A DNA stretch of 64,000 bases from the NCBI RefSeq assembly GCF_032062135.1, contig NC_092859.1, forward strand, positions 104,850,695-104,914,694, read 5' to 3'. Positions 12,552 to 26,700 of the stretch are shown here, one piece after another; within the stretch, counting starts at the first letter, position 1; every line of letters starts with the position of its first letter. Made by a program: the position numbers and the translations under genes. A model generated the notes under the pieces. The model saw nothing but the letters and a program-made list of their open reading frames with translations. It did not search any database and was not told where the DNA came from. The stretch comes from Pyxicephalus adspersus. Its lineage: Eukaryota; Chordata; Amphibia; Anura; Pyxicephalidae.

Positions 12552-14121
12552 AATAGCATTGTGCCCATTTTTAAATAAACAAACATGTTTAGCTAAATGT
12601 TTAATAATAATAACTTCATATTGGTTTTACATTAATAGGAATGTAGGTATACTGTACTAAAAATACTTTTAGAAATCCATATTGTTGCTTTAATTTTATT
12701 ATATATTCTATGATTTTTGTGACACTGAAGATGCTAGATGAATACTGCTGGTATGTTTGTTTTCTCCACCTGTCTCTTCTCTTCTCAGCAAATTCTCTTT
12801 TATTACTAGTCCCTCTCCAGCTTGCAATAGACATTAGAACAAGGTTCAGCTTTCTACTCCTTAGTGAGTGCGTATTGAGTGTATCTTTAGGCACAGAGAA
12901 TTCTCTATAGGATTATCTGGTAAATACACACTGCAAAGCAGAAACAAGAAGTAGAGCTCATAACGAATCCTTCCCTGTCACAATAGAGCCATTGGTGTAG
13001 TGAGACTTTTGTGCTGGGGTCAAGGTCAGGAGTAACTACTCCAGCAGGAAATCAAATGCTCTTTAGCCTGCCTTAAACTAGAAAGCCTTTGTACTACTCA
13101 TTCCCAAACACGTTAAAAAAAAACGAAAAATTTAAGCACCTGAACCCATGCCAAACTAATTTAAAAAATTCATAAAAATCATAAGAAGTGTTGCAGGAAG
13201 CTATTTACCATTTTTGTCTGTATTGGCTTAATTAAATAATGGATTGCGATTTTAATATATGTTAAAACCAGTTTTGCCAAGGCGCCTACATTTAGCAAAG
13301 TAAAATTATATTGACTATTTCATAAACCACATTTTAATAAATCTTTTACTCCTAAATCTGTTGTCCTAAGCAGTTTGTTGAAGGATATGTAACTATATTT
13401 TAGCTGTCAATAGGACGCATGCCTGCTACAGAGATTAATGTTATGTTTCCTTCAAAAGCTTGTGATCATTATAGCATGAACAAAAAAAAAAAAGAAAATG
13501 CTATTTACTCAACTAGGGTGAGACGAGGTGGTTACTCTACGGGTTTTCGGCTATTACCGTAAAGATTGTTCTCTGGTTGTACTGGAGGTAAAGTGGCTGC
13601 AGAAGAGGTTATTTTTTGACTGTTATGGCAGCAAACAAGCTCAATTGTTCCTGTACTGTTTCCTCTGCTATATTATTTATGTTGGATCACATATCAGTGC
13701 TGAAGACCTGCAGAAAATGATTTCGCTTTTCTAGCCGGACATAAAGTGCAGAAGGCAGAGCACATAGTGAGAGCACGTAGGCACAAACGTAACCACTAGG
13801 CATGTGGACCCAATTCACACTGTAAATGAGATAATCAGACAACAGGAAACTCTTTTTACATGGTGCCCAGTGTTTGTAAAACCATGAATTTACTTTACCA
13901 CTCTGGCAGATTTAAAATGAACTTCTAGATAACGTTTCAGGTCTGGATGACTAAATTGCTCACATATCATAATATATTTCAACAGCATAATATAAAAAAA
14001 TCTACCTTTTATCATGAAGGGCAGTTTCAGACCCAAGGTGAGAGCAAGCAATCCCACTTTGCTCCTGGCTGGTTTGGCACCTTGCCAGTATCAAGGCAGC
14101 TTACAAAGCAGGACTGGTTCT
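12552..14121. other. AT-rich intronic DNA, no gene seen
   Basis: Short open frames only. A poly(A) run lies at about 13481-13492. No recognisable features. Confidence 0.5.
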
Positions 14122-14310
14122 TAAAGAATTAGCATTTGTAAATTTGGCAGCAGGTGGCAGTGATTGATATGAACTACTCACTGCCACCCCTGATCATTCA
14201 TTCTCCATTGGGCTGCCCCTGAAGAAACGGTTCACCGTTGTGAGGAAGTGGTAAAGCATGCCGCAACTTCGCCAGTTTGAACATAACCAAAAAGTAGCAT
14301 TTGAGTCCCA
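14122..14310 (+). repeat. Dispersed repeat family G, copy 1
   Basis: The stretch with CAGCAGGTGGCAGTGA, CACTGCCACCCC, TTCATTCTCCATTGGGCTG, GAAACGGTTCACCGTTGTG and CCGCAACTTCGCCAG is repeated, diverged, at 41472-41660 (same orientation) and 39735-39896 (opposite). Shared order of motifs shows one family, probably a non-autonomous DNA element. Ends are not resolved. Confidence 0.5.
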
Positions 14311-14556
14311 GCAAGGTAATTTTTCTTCAGCTGAAAGCAAAAAAGTAACTTTGCAGCATGTCACACAGTAGGGAGCTACAACAAGAGGGATTATCTGCAT
14401 CACGTAATGCAAACTACAATCAGAAACTAATTGTTAGGAGATGCTTATCTGGCTAGTGATCCCGTGTTGTGCGTCATGGCAGTATCAAACACTGTTTTTT
14501 CCTTCCAGCAATGTCACTTGCAGTAGAAAGAAGAACTAATAAATAGCAGCAGCCCC

Positions 14557-15170
14557 TGCTTCCATTCAGCCGTGCAGCCCGGGATTTAGTTTATTGGGGT
14601 CCCAAGCGCACATTCTGAGGCTGGGCACAGCTGAAGGGCATTTTAGAGGCAGATTAGTTCCTGACTCAATCCTACGCTGTCACTGGTTGCTAGGGGTTTA
14701 TAGCCTCTCTGCTCCCAATTCCCAGTGTCTGTTGGAGCGTTAAGCTAGGCTGACTTGCTGTTATTGTATAATTTTGCTTGATTTATTGTTGCTGATCTTT
14801 TTTTTTCGTTTTTTCCTGACCCCTAAATTGTATGCTGCTTGGACCGACCTTTTGCCTGTGATCCTGACACTGCTTTGTATTTCCCCTCGGATACCTTGTC
14901 TGGTGGACTGATGTATGACCTCTGTCTCAGTATTCTGGATTCTCCTCTGTAAGAACCTTGTACTAAATTATCTGTGGGCTCCTGGTCCTCTATCAGTCCT
15001 TCACCAGATGTCATCCCTTGCGCACAGAAGTCCTGGGGGCAACCGTGTGCTGGGATGGTACAACTAGCTTCCTGAGGCTGACGGTACTTGCTAAAGACAA
15101 AGAGTCCTGCACTAGATTGGGGGACTGGTGCCTTGCAAATACTGGTTCTGGACTAGAGCCTTACACTAAT
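14557..15170 (+). repeat. LTR-like or other GC-rich repeat remnant
   Basis: A long pyrimidine-rich, stop-rich stretch with recurring CCTGACC/CTTGGACCGACC/CCTGTGATCCTGACAC motifs, like the LTRs of frog Ty3/gypsy elements as I remember them. No matching second LTR, primer-binding site or target duplication is visible. Possible solo LTR fragment. Confidence 0.35.
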
Positions 15171-15279
15171 TTAGTTTTACAAATATGTGGATGTAATAGA
15201 ACACCACCTGCCATCATGAATTTTTATAAAAAATCCACTTCAATAAACCAAGATGGCAAAAAACACCTAAAGTTCTGAT

Positions 15280-16545
15280 TACAGTATGAATGTGGGATGA
15301 TCCCATTTTTTAAAACCATATTATGGAACAAAGTTTCAGGATGAACAGTGCTTGTTTTTTATTGTATAAACTTTACAAGCCTTTTCTGTTCTTCTCCGTT
15401 AAATGATAATTGTGCCTGTTTCCTTTTGGTGTTTTTATATTGTATTATAGTATGATGCAGTCCAAGCTTTGGAAAATTTTAAACTCTCACTTTAGGATTA
15501 TCATTATAAAATGTTTATTATTTCTAGCAATGAAAACATTAAATTCTTTGTCAGTAACAATTGCTACAGTAGGAAGGTAGTGGTTGGATGTATCACAATT
15601 GCTCCTCTTCCTTCCTAGTTTCTGCTCTGTACAACATTAAATCAAAAGGCATCAACTACACTGGCAAGATACCAGTCTCATTTAGGGAAAAGTATTAAAA
15701 GAATACTAAAACATAGCATCTATGCTACATGAATTCATGATGAGAAAGTAAATGTTCATTTCAAGGAAAGATGCACACAAATATCGACTAGCAGCTATCT
15801 TCTAAATTTGCAGATGATTCTGCCAACATGCATTTTGATGACTACAGTTGTAGTGTTTAGATGTTTCTCAGATGTGTCACTGAAATGGCTGCAGAAGACA
15901 GGGCTTATATTTTCATAGCTAAGTTATAGTGGACCAATTAAAGTTCACATTTTTTCATGAAACAAGGCACATGTCAGCACATCCAAAAAAAAAAATGTAC
16001 CTCTTTCATGTCATGATTAAAAACAACTAAGCATAGCATAGCTAGATTTTGCCTAGATCTATTGGGTATAAGTAGCATTCACGCATATGCATTGAAACAG
16101 CACATTCCTAAAATGCTCATGTTACTGAGACATATCAACATACCTGCTACATAGGCTGTTCATTCATATATCGTTTGACATTGCATGTGTCTTTACAAAG
16201 CCTTTTTTGCATGTCTTATCTGTTTTTAGTTGTAGATCTCCCAACACTTCCATGTAGGTTTAGGGCAATATTTTGCCTATACTCAGCCCTGCCACATGTG
16301 ATCTTGTTGTACATACACCCTCAATGTCCCAGAATTGTGAGTTTGAAATACCCCTTATTGTGGTCTGAGGATCTGTCCGGCTGATCCATTCACTTTTTCA
16401 TAAAAAGTGGGTTCTGATGACATTTCTTGGTGGACAGATCCATTGCAGTTCCTCAGAAGAGAAAACCATTTGAATTCTGGAAAGTGGACTGCGGAGTTCA
16501 TTACCAAAACCACTACAAGTATTTCCATTTCCAAGGCAGCTGCCA
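15280..16545. other. AT-rich intronic DNA, no gene seen
   Basis: No recognisable coding or mobile element. Confidence 0.5.
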
Positions 16546-16547
16546 AG

Positions 16548-16575
<28 letters not shown>
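16546..16575. repeat. (AT)n microsatellite
   Basis: About 30 bases of alternating TA. Confidence 0.95.
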
Positions 16576-16578
<3 letters not shown>

Positions 16579-18001
16579 GTTAGTTGGGCAATAGGCGAGT
16601 AGGCTCAGTTCTGTTTTTGGTATTTTAGGGTCTAGGCTTTGGTAAACTGTTTTTAATTTGTATACTTACATTTTTTAATGCTATAAACATCCAATATGAT
16701 GTCATTATATCAATAAAAGGTAAATATTAGACAATGCCTAAACTACTATTGAAGGGATTTTTACTTTTGTTTCCTGTGGAACAGAGTACCTACCACTCAT
16801 TATAGATGGTTTAGACAGAGCTGAAGCACACGCTTCTTGTTTCTTCCTACACCAAGAGAGAAAGGTAACACCCAACCTTCCACAGAATGCAAATGATCAG
16901 CACTAGAGACCTAAACAGCTCCCAACAATCACCCAAAATTATGCTCCAACAGACAGCTTAGTTTTCTGAGTGGGAGAAATCTAGAGAGAGATGTGTTGAT
17001 GTACTTTGTTGTGATAGCTGACATGTTTTGACATACTCATGTATTATGTCCTTATGACAGGTGAGGCAATGATGTATACTGAAGCTGCTGCATTATGACA
17101 AGTAATGTATTCTATAGTCTTTTAATATGCCTATGTGTTCTGACACCTTTCCTTACATGACTTTATCTACAGTTCAATAGACAATCACAGGGTTGATAAT
17201 AATATTCATCAGCATAATAATATTCTTACATTGTATGCTTGTTAAGGATCTTTCAGTTTCATAGTAAAGGTTATACAGTATATGCTCTGCAATGAACTAG
17301 AAATGATGAGACTGCATACTTGGTGGAAGTGTTCAGTCTGGGACATAAAACCTTATCTTAGAAAAACATGAAGGCTGTGCATTGGTGAGTTCCATTCTAC
17401 ATATTACTTGCCTTTTTTGTAGGCTTACACTAAACCAAACTATTTACAATTTCATGCATATGTTTTTTTTCATACCTTTTTTTAACTATGCAAAGGCAAA
17501 AAATTCAACTGCTGAGCTATTGCAAATAAGTGTGAATTAGCTGCTTGTGCAGGCATACTTCTGTGAATAAAAGTATTTTAACCACTTGAACAATGCACAG
17601 ACTTATCCCAGGTACACATGAACACGTCTACTGCCAATTTTACACTCCACCAACCGATTACCTGATGAATTTTTCAATTAGTAATTATTCAACCCCAAAA
17701 CACAGCACACACATATACTATATTCTGCCCTTCCAAGTTTTTCTCCTGACAGAGAGGTATATTTTATATACAAAGGAAGTAAATTTAACAAAAGATCGTA
17801 TTTGACCTCAATGATTTGCGCTGGGTTAATACAGTATAACCAGGTATGGGTGAATATATTTAGAGTACTTGAAAGCACATTACATAAGCATTTACAAAGA
17901 ACTAACATTTTGCTGTTTTTGGTAAAATCTAGCTGTTGTTGGTATCATTAGCATGTCACTGATATTAGATTGTCATTGGTATTATCTGCTTGTTGTTGAT
18001 A

Positions 18002-18004
<3 letters not shown>
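16576..18004. other. AT-rich intronic DNA, no gene seen
   Basis: No recognisable coding or mobile element. Confidence 0.5.
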
Positions 18005-18048
<44 letters not shown>

Positions 18049-18056
18049 CATACATA
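18005..18056. repeat. (TA)n/(CATA)n compound microsatellite
   Basis: About 40 bases of TA repeat pass into CATACATACATA. Confidence 0.95.
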
Positions 18057-18158
18057 TTTGCCTTTTGTGTAGTGCCCAAAGCTGTAAACATTTAGTGCCT
18101 GACAGTAGTATGTGACATATAAAGCATATGTGCACAGAGTGTGGTTCAAGGCATATAT

Positions 18159-18383
18159 GCCCTAATTTTTTAAAGTTCTCCAAGGCTTGAAAGTATACAC
18201 TTTCATCAGTGAAGCTGGATCATCCAGCACACCTGGAATCGATCTGATCCAGAATTGAAAACATTTGCTAACAAATAGCTAATGACTTTTAAAAAAAATA
18301 CATTCCAGGTTTGCTGGATCACCCAGCTTTACTGATAAAAGTGTATCCTCTCCAGCCTTGAAAAGCTTTAGGAAATCAGGGCC
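18159..18383. mobile_element. Palindromic MITE, family P copy 2 (both ends present)
   Basis: The left end CCCTAATTTTTTAAAGTTCTCC mirrors the right end AAAAGCTTTAGGAAATCAGG. Inner arms ACACTTTCATCAGTGAAGCTGG and CCCAGCTTTACTGATAAAAGTG also pair. Same family as 12348, 36251 and 52132. Confidence 0.75.
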
Positions 18384-21300
18384 ATAGAAGTAGATCAGTA
18401 CAAGGGCATACAATACCAGGAAAAACACAACCTTTTAGACAAGCTGTAGGGGAAGGGGGATTAAAGGCTAAGCCACATTTTAGGACCACTGTAAGGAACA
18501 CATTTGGGGAACTAAATGACTGTGACACAGGATGAAGTCCACAGGAAACCAACCACACTGCCGGGGGCACTGGAACATAGCCCCACCAACCACTACTTAT
18601 TTACCACAAAAGTAATTTAGTTCTCTCTGTACCAAGTCCAAGTCTTCTTTTGCCTAACGGGGGGAGAAACAGCTTAAACAACATGAACCTCTTCAAACAG
18701 GAGGAACAAGGACATGGAAAGACAGGCAATGATACCTATAAACATTTTTGAGATGTTGAGAACAAGCAAGTTAGTGCTTTATATTACACTGATTATCATA
18801 CCCCAAAAGCAATTTTAGTTTTAGCTTAGCAGTTTTTGACAGATAACATTCTATAACAGAGCATGAAGTGCAAATGAGCCAGTGAAACATTTTGCATTAG
18901 ACAACAGCCCAGTTTGCTTTAACAGAATGTAAAAAGAACACTAAAGCCCATTATTTTCAGCATTCAATTTTGAGTCCTAACAAATACTCAGTCAAATGCA
19001 CAGACTGAAAAACATTTCCTAATAAAAGCAAAATAAAAAAACTCAACAAAGGTGCAAACAACACCATGCTGAAACACAAGAACAAATACCTACTGATGGC
19101 AAAGACTCAACCACCCAGCTACTTAGCATGAGTTGGCAAAGTCACTCCACTGTGCCCAGGACAAAAGCCATCTGCAGCCTGCCCTGTTTGTACTATTTAG
19201 AAGAAAATGTAGGACTAACAACAATGCAATGCCATTACTTGCTTTACAGGAGGGATGAAAAACTTGGAAGACTATGATGGTCAAGTTGTGGAAATATAGA
19301 ATGTACATGGTGCACTGAGGATGGTAGTATTGATGGTAATATAGAAGGAAGCTTAAGGGTCAGATCAAAATATAACACATGCCTGGTTTTAGATGTAGTG
19401 GACCAGGACAACTTTTTAAGTGAAGGCCATATTAAAATACGCCAAATCCACAAGGAGATCCTGAGGCACCAAAAACCAAAAGTTCACAATGATCAAAATA
19501 CAACAACTTGCGAATTACAGTCTGGTCAAAGGGTGTTATCACTACAATGTCATGATTTATGACATAATAAACATATTGTAGTTAAATATTATGTCATGTC
19601 TTCATCAGGAAAATGTATTAAGTTGTCGTATTGGTACTTGTCGGTTCAAGGTGTTGCCTGCAGCTGCTCCAATTAAATACAAGCAAATAAATGAACTGTA
19701 TATTTGTCTTGTCCATCTACCAGCCTGTGACTAGACAGTAAAAGGAGAACAGAACGCTGATGAGCAGAGCTCCCTGTGCTCATTCCTCCTATAGCATATT
19801 CCTTGCATGAATATATGAGCACTGCTACTTGAAACTTTCTGGCTGCTAGTGCTGCATTAAAAAAACAATCATAGTGATTTATTATTTATTACAGAGCTGG
19901 ATCAATGTAAGTCTTTTATATCTGCTCAAAGTTTGGATTTCAAATACTTTGTTAGCTGGTGAATTATCAATTCCAAGATGTTAAATACAGTGATGTGCTT
20001 TAGTGTCTCTGTTTCCTATCAGTTTCCAGATGCCAAGTACAGAAATGTTACAATAGAAAAATACCATTATCAATCTACAACTAGCTTTGTGTTATAAAAC
20101 AATAAGCATAACTATCAGAAGCCATGTCATATGGCATGTATTGAACCAAATGTAGTATACTTGCCTGTGTTTACTGTGATCATAAACATGTTCTGTATGA
20201 CATTATGTCACTTTAGAGAAAAAAGTAAAATGTTGACACCTATTATCTGGATATAATAACTAGGAAGCTATATATAGTACAACATGTTAAAGACTTGGTA
20301 GATATGCCCTCACAAGGAATATGTCCAAGAACTATAATTTATTTTGCATTTAAATGATGTTCTATTAAATAACACTCCTATGGCATGTTTCCACTTGTTC
20401 TCCCATCAAACTGAAGAACATAAGAACAAGCTGTGTATATAAATGTTATTTGTTATGCTGACTCAATAGAAATCACCATTTGTATTCCAGGCACCAAGTG
20501 AAAAATAACTCTGGAATGATTTTGCAGTTATTTTTGTTGTCCCAGGTATTGTAAAGTTTAGAAACCTTTTTACGTATACAGCAGTATAATCTTATTTACT
20601 GGACAAGAGGAGATTGGAGAAAAAAGGAAGAAAAGCTCCCAGCTGAGTAAAGTTCTGCTCTACGCGCTCCTCTTAGCCTGGAGTATAGACTTTAACCAAG
20701 GCCATTGTTTAGAAGATGGAAGATTATTGTGAAGGTAAGTCTACACTGCACTGTCCAGCCATCAGGAGTGGGCATGCAATATTCCAGTTGCTGCTACTTT
20801 AGTTTCCTAGCTCTGTCCTACATAATATGTCACATGATCCTTCATACCTGAAGGTACCAGGTATTTTCTGCACCTCCCAGTGCTTAACAGACTGATGGAA
20901 GGGTAATCATATAAGGAAGAGGTATGTTGGGATTTAACCAAACCTGTTTGTCATACATAAGCACAAGTTTGCTTTAGAATATTCAAGCTTCTACCTGTGA
21001 ATAATTTTGTGTCACAATTACAATGGGTAATAACAAGGGAAGGTAGATACACAAAACCACAAAAAGCTAAAATTAAAAATATCTAAACCTATAATTTTTG
21101 AATTATTGTAGTTTTTGTCAGTTCGAATTCTAGTAATGAGACATTTATTATTTACAACATTTCACTATACAGCAAACAATGACAAATTACACAAAGTTGA
21201 CAATTTACACAAAATTTACTCCACAAAGTTGAAGAAAAATCACCCCCTCCCATGTAAATAAAAAAATAAGACTCCTAATTTGTTTCATCCTGTCTGGCTG

Positions 21301-23673
21301 TACTGGGATCCCACCACTCCAGGCACCACATCCCAACAATGTCGCTGGCTGCCCTAGGTTGGGCGCCTTCTGACTCCACCTTCCTAAACCGCTGACCAAT
21401 CATAGATCAGGATAGGCAGGGCCAGGGATGTGGGACTTCCAAAAGCAGCTTGTGCTTGGCTTTGTGCTGGAGTTGTGGAGACAACATAGTGCAGCCCTTG
21501 GTAATAGTCTCAGGGGGCCCCTGGCCCCTCAAATGAAGTGGCTATGGGGGTGATAGTTACATGCAGCAAGACTAATTCAATCATTACAATACATTTTGCT
21601 TTAGAAAGCCTTTTCAAACCATTTTTATAGGGTAATTAAATTTATACAGATGGAAACATTATAAATTATAACAAGGCAAACATTTTATTTGTATTTATAA
21701 CTGTGTGTGTGCAGTTTAACTCTGTAGGAACAGTCACAATATCCCATAAAAGGGTCGGTTTAGACAGAAATAAATTAATATGCCATTATTTTGTTAATCT
21801 GTGGAGGAAATCTTAAAATAAATTGAAAAATATTTGAAATACCAATGGAATATTTGTATCTGGCATCAATGGGGTTAATGTACCTGTTATGTCTATTTTA
21901 CATAACAGAATACAACTAATCTCCAAACTATCAAAATCAAAGTATCAAATATTTTGTCACCTGTAGGTGCTTTAGGGCAAGTTTTATTTCCTATGGAGAA
22001 ATTGCCATAATTACATTGACCTGTAGTTTAATATGCTGTGAAAAGTAACAATAATGTATGGGTCAGTCGTAGCAGTCTGGATTTTTATAAACTTTTGTTA
22101 AGACAAGCTTAAACAGAAGTATAGTCTAGTATATCATACAATGAAGTATTGTATATCATTTAGGTTTTCTATATGCTATTGTCCCAAAGTAATGTCATCA
22201 GTGTACAAAAAACAAGACACTTCACAAGCCAGTAGTGTCACATGAAGCCATATTACTTGGTTAGATCATTACTGTATATGTAAGAAATGGAAGCATTTTG
22301 TTCTTGCTGTCATCTGTCAGTGCCAGTCTTCCTAGTTTGTTTGCGCTGCAGTTAGAAACGTATCCTCTTCTCTTTGTGGAATAAATGACATGGGGGACCA
22401 ATGTGCATATTTTTTATCAATAAGAATATGGCAATTCATCAAGGGTGACAACCATCTTCCATGTGTACATAGCTTAAGTGACTTTAATCCTTTTGGGTTT
22501 TTATTTTTAATAAGTAATAATGATGCAACAAATCGAAAGGAACAGAAGGAAAACTAATAAACAGCTGATTCTAAGCACTTATAACCAACAAGAATTAGGA
22601 ATGTGTTATTTGCTCATTTAATGCTCCATCTGCATCGAAATCATTTTCCTCGCCTTGCAAAGATTTTAAGTGCAATCCTTGTATAGTAATAAATGAATTG
22701 AAGCTTTTACTATAGGCATCCACTGATGTACAGCACCTGTAAGTTCACTTTCAGCAGTATAGCACTTACAGCAGTAATACATAGAGGGCAATTCTTTCCC
22801 ACAGCAAGGTATTGCTAAACATGAGCATACCATAGAACAAATTAGTTATACATGTTGCATTTTGATTCTTACATTTACCCCTCAGCTGTTCTAATCCCCA
22901 TTGTTAACTCACTAAACTAAACTAATAGGAAAATAGCATTTTACATTTTTACGTCCTACCTACAGCTTTTGTAAAGCTGTGTGCACATCAGTTATAATTA
23001 TACAAGGTACTGTTTGAGTTTCCATGGAAGTTTTTGTGGACAAAAACTTTAAAACTTTGTGGACAAGTTCAACTTTAAAATGCTTTTAGAAATTACCTTA
23101 AGGTTTAGAACAACTTATACTGCATTTGAATTAAAACTTATTTAATGGGTTATTTCCTTGAGAATTAAATGTAACACATATGGGGAAATACCTGATATAC
23201 AGTATATACACACATATAAAAATTGAGGGGGACCTGTGCAGCTAATTTACAAAACGTGGAACACCTACTGATGCACTCACTAATCAATCTTTAAAGTTAA
23301 GCAAATAAACTTACTGAATGCTATGGTTAACAACTGCATTTTTGTTTACTGTAGTCATTACAGACCAGTACTTTACCAGAGATAGTTGTTGAGCTATGTA
23401 ATTTAAAAATGCTTTCACTTATATATACCAATCCATCCACTGTCATCCCTGTGTTTGTAATACATACGGTTTACATATAAAAAAAAAGGGCATTACAAAT
23501 AACCTGGGTACTTCATCCTCGTTTTAAAAAAACTTTGCTCACAATCCTAAAGAAGAACTAAAGTTCCGCTTAAAAAAACTGTAATAAGGCAGGGCTTTAT
23601 TGCAGACATGCAATGTCCCTTCCGATTTAAAACATACTTACCTGCCTGATTCTTGCTGGCAGGCACAGCTCAG
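18384..23673. other. Long intronic stretch without recognised genes or clear mobile elements
   Basis: AT-rich, apparently mostly unique DNA. A GC-richer patch at about 21270-21530 carries no protein-like frame. The part at 23540-23673 (AACTAAAGTTCCGCTTAA, AAGGCAGGGCTTTATTGC, CTGGCAGGCACAG) resembles the AGTGGAACT element family seen at 61588. A weak exon-like segment at 20640-20734 is listed separately. Confidence 0.45.
20640..20734 (+). other. Weak exon-like segment with consensus donor (GTAAGT)
   Basis: Within intron 1, on the strand opposite MAGI2, a less AT-rich segment contains AAGATGG at 20713-20719 and then codons for MEDYCE, and meets a perfect donor GAAG|GTAAGT at 20734/20735. This is what a short first exon would look like, but six codons prove nothing and no partner exon was found. 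It may be chance. Confidence 0.15.
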
Positions 23674-24057
23674 TAAGGCTTAGTCTACACTTACGTTTTC
23701 CCCAGCGTTTAACCTGATGCTTTTAAAGACCTTGTTTGAAATTCCTATGCATTCCAATGGGTTAATCTACACCAGGACGTTTCCTTGAGGCACGTTTATG
23801 AGAATTATCCTAAACGTTGCTTGCAACGTTTAAAAAATTCAAATGCTGGGTTAAAAATGGAAAACGCCCAAAACTCAGGAAAAACGCTTACATTGATTTT
23901 AATGGAACGTTTTCAAGCACTAAAAACATAAAATCGTTAAAAATGCAGGAAAACGTGGAAAAACAAGGCAAGCTTTAAAACACTGGTAAGTGTTTAAATA
24001 ACGCATATAAGAACGTTTACATGTGTTTTTAAAAACGTCTGTGTAGACCTAACCTTA
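23674..24057. mobile_element. AACGTTT-rich MITE with about 17-bp terminal inverted repeats
   Basis: The left end TAAGGCTTAGTCTACAC matches the inverted right end TAAGGTTAGGTCTACAC at 15 of 17 positions. The interior repeats AACGTTT-like motifs on both strands, including the small palindrome AAACGTTGC/GCAACGTTT at 23812-23831. Not coding. A right-end fragment of the same family lies at 32110-32160. Confidence 0.7.
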
Positions 24058-25632
24058 GGAAAGGAAAATGGAAAGGAAAAGGAAAGAAAGAAAAAGTGAG
24101 TGTAAAAAGGGTTTATTTTCCCTGTAAATTGAGGTCACTATAGAGCACTGAGTTCTAGATTTACAAAACTACACATAATGCAAACAAAGCTAAAAGCTAA
24201 ACAAAGCTTAAAAAAAAGAACACTTTATGCAGCTACCCCATTTAAGGACTTGTAAGCCACAATATATAAAATATATATTTTTTAAGCTACTTCATTTGCT
24301 CTGAAAGCACAGCCATTTTTTTTAGAGAGCTCCTTTATTTGAGGTGTGAGCCCTTCATATAATATTCTAAGTATGGAATCCTAACTGTTCACTTTACTTG
24401 CATAGAGGGGATTGTTTTTGTGTTCATTTTAAAATTGGGATTGCAATATGTGCCTTGAACATGGGGTGTATAAGTGGCAGACCAGTTAAGGGATCCCATG
24501 TACTAGACCTATGAAGGTCTGCATGCTCCTGCAAACCCACGAGAGACGCATGCCAAATATTTTCATAGCAGTTTCTCCCTTCTCCTCCTTCTCCCCTTTC
24601 TCCCTTTTCTTCCATGCTTATTTTGTTTTAGTAAATCAGGACCAGTACAGAAAATGAACTCTCAAATTTACTATTACAATCATACACTGATTTTATTATA
24701 ACTGTTTATTACTAAAATAAATATACTATGGTAATATGATCATTCATTTTGTTGGGGAAAAAACACCCAATGCACAGAAAGGTTCAGAAAGTTTTAGCAT
24801 TTTCTGTTTTTGTACATAATGTCACTTTGTCATGTTTAGGCAGCAGATAGAAATTCAATAATCAACGGAAACCCCAGTGGCATCAAATTTGTCTGTACTA
24901 TCATAAATGATCAACCAATTTTCAGTGCAGCAGAAAACAGATGTCTGGCAACATAATCTTGTTATATGGTACACCAGAAAGCATGCTCAGCGGAGGGGGC
25001 AGGGGACATTTGGGCTAAATTCAGAAACTTTGATAAGTATCTCTATTTTCAGTCATGTGACTTTTTAAATCATTAGGCTCAGATGAAAATGAATGTCACC
25101 TTTTGTTAATAAAGAACGTATTCTTTATCCTAGAATGTTAGCTATGTAAATCCAGCTTGTATTGATACTCCAAAAAAGATTTTAGGAAGTGTTTCATATG
25201 AATTTAGCAACTAAACAAAATACTGTCCTCTTTAGTTATTATTATTCACAATGTATCAAACACCGAGTGCAGCAGAGACCGTTAGGGATATTTAAAGCTA
25301 AACCTTAGGCCCCTGGTACCCAACCCGCAGGCTGCCACCACTTCGCTGGCCATGTCCTGGATTGGGTCCGCTATTGGGCACTTTGCAAAGTTGCAGTGGG
25401 GCACTAAAACATTCTCTGTATTTCAAGATGTGGTTGGGTAGTTGGAGGTAGGGGTTGCTATTCCCACTTTCAAGTTTTCTATACTTTTAAAAATATAGAA
25501 AAATCTTTACAATACTAGATTACAAGCAGAAGAATGATTTTTAACAGCAAGGTTATAGTCAAATTTCCTAGAGCTACCTGTTCTATGCTTACATACTACA
25601 ATGCAGAACAGTACAAATACTATGCTCATTTG
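24058..25632. other. AT-rich intronic DNA, no gene seen
   Basis: No recognisable coding or mobile element, apart from a purine-rich run at about 24057-24100 and its pyrimidine-rich counterpart at 24570-24615. Confidence 0.5.
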
Positions 25633-25757
25633 GGCAGGGTCCTCTCCTCCTCCTGTATCATTGTTTGCATCTGTCTTTGCAACCCGTTTAATGTACAGCA
25701 CTGTGTAATAAGTTAATGCTATATAAATAAAGTTTATTAATAATTTTAATAATAATA
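25633..25757 (+). mobile_element. L2-type LINE/SINE 3' tail insertion
   Basis: Plus-strand copy: GGGCAGGGTCCTCTCCTCC, TGTTTGCATCTGTCTTTGCAA, AATGTACAGCACTGTGTAAT, ATGCTATATAAATAAAG, then a degenerate (AAT)n tail. 5'-truncated. Same tail as the copies at 3390, 6381 and 11565. Confidence 0.75.
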
Positions 25758-26692
25758 ACTAATGCAGAGTGCAAGATTTTACCCAAGTAAATTATATAAC
25801 ACCATATTCATAGGTTAAATTGGGCTACACAGGCTTTATAGAAGAAAACAAGTATGGTGATATAAGACCTGAAGACAAAGAGGATGCAATAAACCTATAA
25901 ATCACGTCTTATTTGTCACCTATAACCCCCTGCTTAGAAGACTGTTAAAAATTTTCCCAGAACTGTTTTGGCATATTGACAACTGCCTAATCTAAAAAAG
26001 CAATTAGTGAGAAAATCCCTAACCAGCCCGGTACCAATTACAACTTCTTCCTGCATACACAAACAATGAGAAACCTGTATTCATATGAACACCACACACA
26101 GCATACCAGTATCGGGATCAAACTGTAAACATAACATTAAGAACACTTTTTGCAGCAGATAGGTTTTAACTTTAAAAGCACCTATGTTGGTGAGAAAATT
26201 CAATCCTTGCTTTAATTATTTAATCTACTCAGATTCACAATTTAAAATAAATTTAATTTTTCTGTGGTGACCTGATTTTGCAGCAAAGGTCACAAAATAA
26301 ATAATCTCAGGATAGGAGTACTGATAAGAAATGTAAAAGACTCTAGCCTTACCTTTAGTCGTTTAGATTTGTAAAGTTTTCATCCCTCCCCCCACATTTT
26401 ATTTCCCATCTCATCCCTTTTATTGGAGATTACCTATTTCAATCAGGTTCGTATGGTTGCAAATTAAATGAAAATACATTCTGCATAGGGATGCCCACTT
26501 CATTACCTACACAAACCTAATAATGCCTTTCAATGTTTCTCCTAAAAGCCAGCCCCAGGGTTTATTACTCCTAATGCATGAGATCTTAATGTGTTGCGAT
26601 TGCCAATATATGTAAGGATGTGGGAAATAAAGAAAAAAGTTCAGCTGTCACATCAAAATTTATAGTTGGACTTTAAGAGATTGATTTTTATA
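25758..26692. other. AT-rich intronic DNA, no gene seen
   Basis: No recognisable coding or mobile element. Confidence 0.5.
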
Positions 26693-26700
26693 GTATATTT

